Origin: Silene noctiflora
Lineage: Eukaryota > Streptophyta > Magnoliopsida > Caryophyllales > Caryophyllaceae
Length of the DNA stretch: 30,046 bases
NCBI GenBank assembly: GCA_009801015.1
Contig: VHZZ01008576.1
Span: forward strand, 11,905 to 41,950
Direction of reading: 5' to 3'
The position numbers were made by a program, and so were the translations under genes. A model generated the notes under the pieces. That model searched no databases, was not told the origin of the DNA, and saw nothing but the letters and a program-made list of their open reading frames with translations. Below, piece after piece: positions 20,545-30,046 of the stretch; position 1 is the first letter of the stretch, and the number at the start of each line of letters is the position of its first letter.

Positions 20545-21568
20545 TAGGGAAAGATTTTCAAGATTATTTCGCTAATTATGGTAAATATGAGATTAAACTC
20601 TAATTTGTGATGATATAACAATCTTTGTCTAATTAGGTTATTAATATGTGCCCTTGGACATATGTTAGAAAATCCGTATGCAAATAAGTAAGAACACCTT
20701 GGCCAACAAGGAATCGTTTAAAAGGCTCACAAAGCCCTTGTCACACAAGGCATAAATATTAAATATATACATGAAACCAAAACCTTCTAAAAGTTCTAAT
20801 AACATACAGATACAGAGTATATTTGTTTCCTCTTAAATTCTAAACATCACCGTCTATCACAGTTTGTGACTTTGGAGCACCCCGGATCGATTTTATTCGA
20901 CGACAAGTTTTTGTTCGTATCGATTTCTTCTCTCTTTTTCAATTATTATTAGTTCATTATTATTATTACTGCCATAGTATTTGACGTTATGCTGATATGA
21001 TCATGATTTTTATGTTTTTACAAGTATTGTATAGGTTTTTCAAAATACGTCAAGGGAATTTTGAAAAACGTACACAATCAAGTGGACCAGAAGAAGAAGT
21101 ACATCACTTTTATGACATTACCTTACCTTCCTAAGAAGCACATGAATAGGAATTTTAAAATCTTGAATGATGTGGTTGAGCAAGCTTTTCGATTGATAGT
21201 TGTTTATTCAGTCGTGCAAGGTCGCTGCTTGACCTCATCATTACGATTTGGAAGCAATTGTACTCGGTAATTCTTGTATAAGGTCATCTTACGCAAGGAC
21301 ATTGTGAAACGGATTTGTGGGGTCACCTTTTTTGTTCTTTTTTTTTTTTGGCGTAAATAGGTCATGATTTTCTTGTGGATGAGACCTTATTGCACAATAG
21401 TAGTGCAAGACGGTTTCAGAGGAGAATAAACTTTTTATTGTGTGAAATTAGAGTTTAATTTTCCGCGATCATCAGAATTAGTAGTACAGAAGAGCCTATA
21501 AGTTGACAACTGTGATGTTTGGATTTTGTACAGGGATTGCAATTGCGAATTGGTAGCTAATAGTACAG
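20545..21568 (+). promoter_or_regulatory. Presumed promoter and 5' UTR region of the eIF5B gene
   Basis: No gene is visible. The stretch 20820-20970 is pyrimidine-rich like a plant 5' UTR, and a good acceptor (tttgtacag, ending 21533) lies 35 bp before the start codon, suggesting a leader intron. The donor cannot be fixed from sequence. A second possible acceptor, agtacag, ends directly at 21568, next to the ATG. Confidence 0.35.
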
Positions 21569-24500
21569 ATGGATAAGCAGGGCGAGCGAGGAGCTAAGAA
21601 GAAGGTAGTAAAGGAAGTGAAGAATGACAAGAGTAACGGTGTTGCAAAGAAAGTGCCGAATCATGTCAGGCGAATCCAAGAAGAATTAGCTAGACGTCAG
21701 GCAGCGGAACAAAAAAGGAAAAAAGAAGAGGAGGATAGGTTAAACAAGGAAGACGAGGAGAGACGTAAGCAAGAGCAGATTCAGAGGCAAGAGGAAGAAG
21801 CCAAGCTTAGGAAGAAGGAAAAGGAGAAAGATAAGATTCGGCGTAAAAGGGAAGAGGGTAAGCCAGTGACTGCAAAGCAGAAGGAAGAACAACTCCGTCT
21901 TGAGAACATGAGGAAGCAATTTCTTTCTACTGGTGGAATTTCTTTGCCTACGGCTGAAGGTGGTCAGCCAAATAAACGTCCTATCTATGAAACGAAAAAG
22001 GGAAAGACACATCAAGGTCAAGCAAAAGGGGCTCAGACTCAAACATTGGAGAAGATGGAAGAGGTGGGGATAATAATGGATGTAGAGGAGGAGAATAGTT
22101 ACGACATACAAGAAAATGGCTCTAATAAAAACGAAGAAGAAAAAGATAATGATGAAGACTGGGATACTAAAAGTTGGGACGATACTGCTATTCCTCTTAC
22201 GGTAAAGGGGGCATTTGATGAAGAGACCGAGTCGTTAGCTCAGATAACAACTAAGAAAGAAAGTGAAATAGAAAGTGAAAAGGTTGTTCTATCGGTTCCT
22301 GAAAGCCAAGGAAAGAACAAGGGTAAAGAAATCCATGTAAAAAAAGAAATGAGTATTTCAGTTGCTCCGACTACAAAGAGTGAAAGTGACTTAAGGTCTC
22401 CGATTTGCTGTATTATGGGTCATGTTGACGCTGGTAAAACAAAATTACTTGATTGCATTAGAGGTACTAATGTACAACAAGGTGAAGCTGGAGGTATTAC
22501 GCAACAAATTGGAGCAACATACCTTCCTGCTGCTAACATTAGGGAGAGGACCAAGGAACTCAAGGCTGATGCTAAACTGAATGTTCCCGGTCTTCTTGTT
22601 ATCGACACACCAGGGCATGAATCTTTTACTAACTTGCGTTCACGGGGTTCTGGGCTTTGTGATATAGCTATCTTGGTTGTGGATATCACGCATGGCTTGG
22701 AACCTCAGACGCTTGAGTCGCTTAACCTTTTGAAGATGAGAAATACAGAGTTCATTGTTGCATTGAACAAGGTGTGTTAGTTGGCTATGCATCTTCATTG
22801 TCTCTTAGAGTCTCGTTGTTTTTATTGATGATAATTTTTTGTGCTTCTTCTCATCCATAGGTGGATCGGCTTTATGGTTGGAAAACATGTCGCAATACAC
22901 CCATCATAAAAGCCATGAAGCAACAGACTCAAATCGTACGAGATGAGTTTAATACGAGGCTCACCAATGTAATGAACCGTAATCTAAGATTATTTTGCCA
23001 TTTTATAGATTGCTGGATTCATGTTCATTTTTAATTAAATGTTCATCCCCTTGTAGATTGTTACACAGTTCAAGGAACAAGGTCTAAATACTGAATTATA
23101 TTACAAAAACAAAGAAATGGGGGAAACCTTCAGCATTGTACCTACTAGTGCAATCAGGTACACCATAATTCTGCAAGTTTGAGAGCTAATTTGAGAAGTG
23201 TGATTATTCTTTGTTTTAACTTATACTTTGTTGTCGACATCTGACAGTGGAGAAGGTATTCCTGATATCTTGTTGCTGTTAGTTAAATGGTCGGAAAAGA
23301 CAATGATTGAGAAACTTACATTCAGCAACAAAGTGCAGGTTTTTATTCTTTATAATTCCGGAGTCTCATTCATATGCACTCCTACTTGAAACCAATTTCT
23401 CGTTACTGAGATTGTTATTTTTTCAGTGCACTGTACTGGAGGTTAAGGTTACCGAGGGCCACGGAACAACCATAGATGCTGTGTTGGTAAATGGTGTTCT
23501 CCGTGAAGGAGATCAGATTGTTGTTTGTGGCATGCAGGTAATCTACTGTTGCCTGTTTTTACCCTACACAGTTTTAAGTTTTAAAAAATCTGAAAATGTT
23601 TGTCATGGAGTTTTGGCAATTTATCATCTGCAGGGCCCTATTGTTACCACTATCCGCGCTCTCTTAACGCCTCGCCCAATGACTGAACTCAGAGTCAAGG
23701 TAAGTTCAATCACCATTAGAGCTTTTACTCCTTCCCCAACTTACTAAAAAACCAGTAATGTAGAAACCATTGATCTGTTTTTAATTCGAGTTTACTCCGT
23801 TTATGATATAGTAAGTATCTATTCACTGATGCTCTGCTGTTCTTTGTCGTCTGTACTTCTAGGGAACATATCTGCATCATAAGGAGATCAAGGCTGCACA
23901 AAGAATCAAGATAACTGCACAGGTACATGTTGTATAATTTGGGAATTGTTGTACATCCCAACTAAGTTTTCTTTTTGGGTTCAAACACGCGGTCTATTAT
24001 CCTCAAGTGTTCTGTCTTAACCACTAGGCTAAGACCTCTTAGGTACAACCCAATTAAGTGGGGCGCCTGATTTTCTTTGTAATCTATGTTCAAACACGCG
24101 GCCTATCTCGAATTTTCCCACTTTTTTGATGATATTTTCCAACAGGGTCTTGAGCATGCAATAGCTGGCACCGGGTTTTATGTTGTGGGGGCCGATGATG
24201 ATCTTGAAAAGATGATAAGTTTGGCCACGGAAGACATGGACTCAGTTATGAGCAAGATTGACAAGAGTGGTGAGGGGGTTTGCGTGCAGGCATCAACCCT
24301 GGGATCATTAGAAGCATTGCTGGCATTTTTGAAATCCCCAGCTGTAAGCATCCCTGTGAGTGCAGTAAGTATAGGCCCGATTCATAAGAAGGATGTTATG
24401 AAAGCGGGCGTTATGCTTGCGAAGAAGAAAGAGTATGCTACCATTCTGGCCTTTGATGTTAAGGTCACACCCGAGGCACGGGAATATGCAGACAAAGCTG

Positions 24501-25424
24501 GTGTTAAGATCTTCATGGCTGATATCATTTATCACTTGTTTGATCAATTTACGGCATACATTGACACTATCAAAGAGGAAAAGAAGAAAGACGCGGCCAA
24601 TGAGGCAGTATTTCCTTGCGTACTCAAGATCGTGCCTAATGGTGTATTCAACAAAAAGGATCCAATTCTATTGGGAGTGGATGTTCTTGAGGGTATTGTA
24701 AAGGTATGATTTATTTTTTCGACTATAGCTGACCTATTTTACCACTGTTGGTTGCTTAAGACGTTAAATCAGTTGCTGTATACTCTTACTGACATCGAGT
24801 ATGGTTTGCGTTTCAGAAAGGCACTCCCATTTGCGTTCGCGCTCAAGATTTTGTAGATATTGGCCAAATTGTGTCAATTCATTGTAATAATGAAGAGGTT
24901 GACAGTGCAAAGAAAGGCCAAACCGTAGCCATTAAGGTAAGTTTTTCAGTCTTGTAGTATCAAATCTGCTTATTGTTGTTATAGGGTTGATTTTTTGTTG
25001 TCTGACTCTGTCTCGGTTGCAATCTTTATGCGACTGTGCTCATAATACAAGGCTGCCATGTTATACAGCACACAAAGCTAGAAGTGGATAATTTGACACT
25101 GTTGCGAAAGTGTAGAATCTCAAGAAAATTTGGTTTAAATATGGTTTGCAGATTGTAGGTAATAATCCAGACGAGAAGCAAAAAATTTTCGGACGACATT
25201 TCAGCATTACGGATGAGCTAGTTAGTCGCATCTCAAGGAAATCAATCGACGCACTTAAAGCTAATTACTGGGTGAGCAACCCACCACACTGACTGTACTC
25301 CTGCTCTCATATATTCATTCTACCTGTTCTGATTGTAACTAACTGCGGTATACAACAGGAAGAACTATCTCATCAGGACAAGATTTTGCTTAAAAAGTTG
25401 AAGTTGCTCTTCAAAATACAATGA
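21569..25424 (+). CDS. eIF5B: Translation initiation factor eIF5B, short N-terminus (eleven exons)
   Basis: Exons 21569-22771, 22861-22968, 23057-23157, 23248-23338, 23427-23537, 23634-23699, 23863-23922, 24146-24703, 24817-24936, 25152-25271 and 25359-25424 have GT-AG borders and compatible phases, giving 867 residues. eIF5B is the cytosolic GTPase that joins the 60S subunit to the initiation complex. Residues 1-270 are a charged Lys/Glu/Arg-rich coiled region. The G domain has the P-loop GHVDAGKT (about 286-293), GITQQIGAT (G2), DTPGH (G3) and NKVD (G4, split by intron 1). Domains II-IV and the C-terminal helix follow and end LLFKIQ. Known plant eIF5B proteins are typically well over 1000 residues, so several hundred N-terminal residues are absent. 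An in-frame stop (21554-21556) precedes the ATG unless splicing joins at 21568. The catalytic body is intact, so it may be functional. Confidence 0.93.
23968..24042 (-). mobile_element. tRNA-like retrocopy or small SINE in eIF5B intron 7
   Basis: On the minus strand, a segment with an A-box-like cttagcctagtggttaag and a B-box-like gtgtttgaaccc ends in an A-rich tail (cccaaaaagaaaa). It is bounded by gtacatcccaactaagt (23951-23967) and gtacaacccaattaagt (24043-24059), 15 of 17 matching, a plausible target duplication. A second copy of ttcaaacacgcgg (24089-24101) lies just downstream, close to exon 8. Confidence 0.55.
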
Positions 25425-26276
25425 CATAAATAGAAGAGAGATTATTCTCGAACCTTATCAAGGAGACGAGGACATGCCCATCCGCCTTGCCTTCGAGCCT
25501 CTAGGTTCCTCCGGCATTTTTTCACTTAGAAACCCTAGCTTTGTATGATAGAGATTTGATGGAGATGTGTAATTTGTAATGCTTCTCGGTTGCCTTCCTT
25601 TTTTTAAATCGACAGATGTACGAGATTACCTCAAAAAACGGCAGGTGTTGTACGAGATTACCTCCCTTGTGCACTGATTATAATACGGAGTAATATTTTT
25701 CATTTAGTTAAAAGTAATTAAGTTGGTCTCAAACCGGGATGATTCCGTGCAGGAGTCTGTCTCCATAGTACCGTTTGCCACACTCAATAGAGTTAAATCA
25801 TTGACCGTTTACCTGTTTAAAGATCAAGTGACCGATACAATGGCCCAACATGTGTCAAGATATTTGGGAGAATTGTGCTGAGCTCGATTGTGGTGAAACC
25901 AAATTGAACGGCATTACTTAATTTGATTGTAAAATACAAAGTCGTGGACATCATTAAGTACATGAACAATATCCATAAAAAGCTACCAAGTACAGATTTT
26001 GAAACCACAACTTTCACGTTCTTTCTGCATATACACATCGAAACAGAAAGTGTGTACTACTATGCCACGCAAAATACAGCACGCTATTTGCAACTTACAA
26101 CTAACAACAGTAATCGAATCATGCATCATCATGGACAAGTAGTCTGGCACATATTTCGAGTACTCCACAAGCTGCCTGAAACTAGAAAAAACAAACAAAA
26201 TATAAATCCACCCCAGGGACAAGAGTTAAGACACACGTAAAACATAAAACACGTGAAGAAAAGATGACATACGTTA
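25425..26276. other. Convergent 3' flanks of eIF5B and SAR1
   Basis: The two stop codons are about 850 bp apart and face each other, so this stretch holds both 3' UTRs and terminators. No further gene was recognised; one TACGGAGTA motif is at 25684-25692. Confidence 0.6.
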
Positions 26277-29200
26277 CTAGATGTACTGAGAAACCCACTT
26301 AAAGCCGTCACCATAGCCCATCTTCTTAACAATGCTGCACATGAATACCTCCATGGGACGCACATTGGAGTCCGCCAGATTAACTTTGCCCTTACCAGTA
26401 GTAAAGTTGCTCAACCCTAGATGATAACGCAGTTCATCCTCTGAAGCTGCATATGGTATGTCGATCTTGTTGCCCAAAATCAAAAATGGGACATTTGCCA
26501 AAGCTTCATCCGAGAGAAGAGCATCTAGCTCTTTCTTAGACTCGGCGAATCTCTCTTTATCATAGGCATCCACCAGATATACCACTGCATCCACCTTCCA
26601 TATCCAAAATCATTCAGGTTCATGTTCATAGCATGACAAGAAACAAATTGCAACAGCTAACACAAAAAATTTGTGTGATACTAACCCAACGCATTAACCA
26701 TATATAGTCAAATGAAAACTGCATTCATAGGTACTGAAGTTGGTCTCCATCTGTGAGACCGCCTTTTCACACAACACTCATCGATTGCTTAAAAATTCTG
26801 CTTCTTAACCAAATAGCCATAAATGATGATTTTGTGATCTAACAACCAAACCCGAAATAAATTGGAAGGAGTAGAAAAACGTAAGCGTAGGAAATAAGTG
26901 TAAACACTTTATTCAGGCTATTGTCTAGATGACTTTTGGTTCGACTATTATATCAACTCCACTAGTACACTACCACCCCATCAATAACTGAGATCAGCAG
27001 ATACACTATATGTCTAAGTACTCGTACAACAAATAAAAGTGATTCAGGAAACACAATCATAACATAAAGAGTTAACTGTCAGGCTATGAGAATAGTTGTA
27101 AAAAGAATTGAATCCTGAAAAAGGCACAGCAAAACGACCTGCTTGAGAGTTGAACATAAAAATACCATAACCAACAAAAATCAATCTCTCATATAGTCAT
27201 ATGTGATGTCCAAGTAGAAATATTGGTATGAGCTATTGATGGCCTAGAGACCGACGTGCGATTGAATGATAAGCAACATATAAATATCTGTTGAGATATT
27301 CCGGTATTGGATGGTTAATTCCTCGGAGGAAGGATCAAGAATTTATCTAGTGTGAGAAGGTTCTAATACTTAGAAACTAATGATCAGAGTCATCAGACAA
27401 TCCAAAAGCTGACCAGTATATAAATTGTTATAACCTCTTGATTGCTCACACAGCAAATGATCGATGAGATTAAAAACTTAAAAGAATAAATTCTTGATTC
27501 ACCCTCCGAGGAATTAACAACCAACTAACGGAGAATAGATAGTGTAATTAATTGACAGAGTACTTTGAGAAAATGCAATGGAGGAAACCTCATAAAAAAT
27601 ACAGTGTTACAATATGATGTGAGATACTCATCAATATAGTCACCGACTTTCGTTTAACCATATTGACAGAGTAATTAATTGCCACCGCCACGTCCACCTC
27701 TCTTACTTCCCAATTACACCACTAACTACCATCCCAAAAAGCCACCACCACTTCCGCCTCTCTTACTTCCCAATTCTACCATCAACTACCGTCCCAAAAT
27801 GCCACCGACTTTCGTTTAACCATATTACACCACCTATCATCACAATCATTGTCATCCTCACCTGACCACCATGACAATCACCGCCCTACTCACGCAACCT
27901 TATGACAATCACCGTCATACTCACCTGACTTCCATGACAATCACCGCTGACTCACTCAACGACATTAAAATTTCGGAGAAACAACAAGTGTCAGAACGAA
28001 CTCCATAAAACGATTACCCTGATCTATAGTTTTGGACTACTATGAAAATAGGCCTGCCTCCCAACATAACTCAAAAGAGAGCAGATAAACAAAGAAAAAT
28101 GAAATCAAATGTTTGGGACTACACCTGCCATATCTACAAGTCTATAACATTCGTTTGATAGTAAGACATTTGAGGCAATGTTAGCCAACCATTTTCTGTA
28201 TTTATGCTCAATAAGTGATGGTAGATTTGGGGACTCTGAATGGAGCAACGAGTGACCTTCATTGTGCATATTTTGATTGCTTAATCTGAATGTAGTGGTG
28301 ACGGGAAAAAAATATGAAAGGAGGGAGTATTAAAAAACAGAAAGCAAAGCAGGTACCAGGAAGGAAGAGAAAAGGAGGGTAAGAGAGTAACTTCAACATT
28401 AACATTTAACATTGGTTTTTGAATATAAAGCAAACGTAAAGAATTGAACAAAAAGGAGAGAATAGCATATTGACAATCCACTAAGTATACAATACCCGAT
28501 TCTCAGAATTCATTTTTCCTTTTCGAAATTCATTCAAAGATTTTGAAAACGCAACGAAATAAGAGAATCGCAGAAGGTGGTTCCTGTAAATCCTCTGCCA
28601 CCAGTGGCATCAGAAATAGAGCGCTTCTTTATGCAGATTGTGCACCTTAAGACCAAGCCTGCTATTAGGTCTATACATTTTGAATTAGAGACACGTATTC
28701 ACATATAAAGTAGATGATACTAATAAGTTTCACATTTAATAAAAAATGCCTAAACTCATCTACGACAACCTCAATCAACTCACGACATTAAAAGTGAAAG
28801 CACATGTATAACAAAAGGTAAACTATGCATTAGCCGGGATTATTGCATATCACACACAGGAACTTGGAAAATAACAAAGACAGTAGCATAATAGTTTATG
28901 CCAAAAAACTGATTTATGCTGAACTACAAGTAAATGTCTGGAAAGCTACTATTAGAGCACCTTAAACAAGAAGGCGTCATCAGCGAACTGCCAATACCTT
29001 TCTTGGCCTCCCATGAATCAGATAAAAACAGATACTTTTATCCGGGATTATGAAGGCCTTGCTCGACCACTCATCCAACCAAAAAAATGCGCATACATAA
29101 GACTCTCAGTTAAAATTTAACCACACATTTAAGAAAAACTGAAACTTGTATCTGCAATCATGAAGGGAAGCTCATAACGTTCACCAATTATGATAAACTT

Positions 29201-29479
29201 CCCCGAAAATAGTTAAGCACGTTAAAAAAAACCATCAGGATGTACCCCTACATTAAACACAATATGCCACAGAACAAGTACACTAATCAGTTATGTTATC
29301 TACACACCAAAAAGTTGACAGAAAAAGTTGAAGATAAGTGAAATTACTTTGGCATAATAATCTTTCCAGACGCGACGAGCAATTTGATGACCTCCTAAAT
29401 CAAAAGCCTTGAACTTGATTTTACCAATACTCAGTTCTTCAGATGTTGGATACTGAGTTGGCTGATGTTGCACCAACCT
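26277..29479 (-). CDS. SAR1: SAR1 small GTPase, partial (last two coding exons)
   Basis: Two minus-strand coding exons, 29479-29348 (44 codons, [13 protein letters not shown]...YYAK) and 26594-26277 (105 codons plus TAG), are joined in phase 0 over a 2753-nt intron. SAR1 is the Arf-family GTPase whose GTP form starts COPII coat assembly at ER exit sites. Visible are the switch-region threonine-containing [10 protein letters not shown] segment, G3 DLGGHQ, the ARRVWKDYY helix, G4 NKID and a G5 region in MCSIVKK. The amphipathic N-terminus and P-loop (about the first 43 residues) are not in 29480-30046 and must lie past the right edge. The protein ends ...WVSQYI, one residue shorter than I recall for Arabidopsis SAR1. 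The intron carries repeats described separately. Confidence 0.95.
27307..27524. repeat. Inverted-repeat (MITE-like) element in the SAR1 intron
   Basis: The left arm 27307-27346 (ttggatggttaattcctcgg...) and right arm 27486-27524 are inverted copies of about 38 bp with a few mismatches and small gaps, separated by about 140 bp. Size and shape fit a MITE, but I could not identify a target duplication, so the superfamily is open. Confidence 0.6.
27641..27826. repeat. Nested direct repeats: 60-bp unit twice between 24-bp copies
   Basis: Unit 27681-27740 and unit 27741-27800 match at 51 of 60 bases and abut each other. An exact 24-bp sequence beginning caccgactttcgtttaacc lies on both sides (27641-27664 and 27803-27826). 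Pyrimidine-rich on the plus strand; non-coding. Confidence 0.85.
27839..27963. repeat. 31-bp minisatellite, about 3-4 units
   Basis: atgacaatcaccg recurs at 27871, 27902 and 27933, exactly 31 bp apart, with related flanking CTCAC(C) sequence and a weaker first unit near 27842. Confidence 0.75.
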
Positions 29480-30046
29480 CTGTCATCAAATTAATCAACA
29501 CGCTTGATTAAAACAATTCACAAGATAAATACAACGACTAAAATCAAAACTTAAGCCCATGCTATTGCAATCAAGCCCCTCTACTTTGAATTTCACTTTT
29601 TGTTAAATTTATTGATCTAATCACCCAAATTGAAACTATTAGGGGCTTAATCTCACAATTACACAATAAAAGGCTCGATTACCACTTTCGCAATTAACTA
29701 AACCAAAATTAATCAACCCACTAAATAAAAACCATTTACATGATAAATAATACTAAAATCATAATTTAAACACATGCTATAGTAATCAACCCCTCTCGTT
29801 TGAATTTCACTGCTTGTTTAACTTAAATAGATCTAATCAATCAAATTGAAACGAAAGGGTTTAATTTCATGATCATACCGTAAACGGGCTCGATTACCAC
29901 TTTTGCGATTAACTAAACTAAAAAAGTATCATACCCTTCAAATCAAACAACCCACTTAATAAAAACCATTTACAACATAAATTCAACCACTGAAATCATC
30001 AATACTTATCATAATAAACCCTGATTAAATCATAATTTAAACCCAA
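29480..30046 (-). other. Upstream SAR1 intron, runs off the window
   Basis: AT-rich sequence upstream of the exon ending at 29479; no P-loop exon is visible on the minus strand. Two related stretches, about 29510-29700 and 29740-29920, share blocks such as ttgaatttcact and ggctcgattaccacttt in the same order, about 200-230 bp apart, so the intron appears to contain a diverged tandem duplication. Confidence 0.5.

Noticed and set aside
21061-21270. 69-codon frame upstream of eIF5B, as a possible missing N-terminal exon
   Set aside because: It does not show the Lys/Glu/Asp-rich composition of eIF5B N-termini and starts in a likely leader intron.
1-30046. CRISPR arrays, bacterial operons, plasmid or phage systems
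   Set aside because: No regularly spaced direct repeats of that kind; introns, tRNAs and gene content are those of a plant nucleus.

Overview
The window is nuclear DNA of a flowering plant, most likely a eudicot. The signs are GT-AG introns of plant size, a pentatricopeptide repeat (PPR) gene, eukaryotic tRNA genes with no encoded CCA, plant-type LTR retrotransposon pieces primed by initiator tRNA-Met, Stowaway and hAT miniature elements, and AT-rich spacers. The repeated TACTCCGTA-type motif would fit Caryophyllales, but this is a weak inference and I do not name a genus. There is one assembly gap (16760-17168, all N) and one ambiguous base inside a tRNA gene (19683).

Layout. 1-5350 is a nested retrotransposon graveyard: an LTR end (1-634), a minus-strand Ty3/gypsy gag (635-2297) with its primer-binding site and probable 5' LTR (2376 to about 3412), a second and older minus-strand gag (about 3489-4628), and a complete TRIM element (973-1528) inserted in the first gag. 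A foldback structure with an AAC microsatellite closes this part. 5350-7785 is AT-rich spacer. 7786-15194 (+) is an eight-exon ALG10 gene of 509 codons, whose introns have collected a Stowaway MITE, SINE pieces and a hAT-like MITE. 15613-15684 (-) is tRNA-Pro(CGG). 17621-19078 (+) is an intronless E-class PPR gene resembling Arabidopsis At1g09190. 19661-19733 (-) is tRNA-Ala(AGC). 20273-20536 is a hAT MITE with a perfect 8-bp target duplication. 21569-25424 (+) is an eleven-exon eIF5B gene with a short N-terminus (867 codons). From 26277 to beyond 29479 (-) lie the last two coding exons of a SAR1 GTPase gene, convergent with eIF5B; its P-loop exon is beyond the right edge.

The genes are independent housekeeping functions: N-glycan precursor synthesis in the ER (ALG10), organelle RNA processing (PPR), translation initiation (eIF5B), ER-to-Golgi COPII transport (SAR1) and translation (two tRNAs). 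I see no operon-like or cooperating cluster and no convincing undescribed system. The most informative material is the transposon architecture (TRIM in gag, two hAT MITEs, small tRNA-derived inserts with duplications), the shortened eIF5B, an ALG10 intron that can be retained in frame, and an E2F-type palindrome just upstream of the PPR gene.
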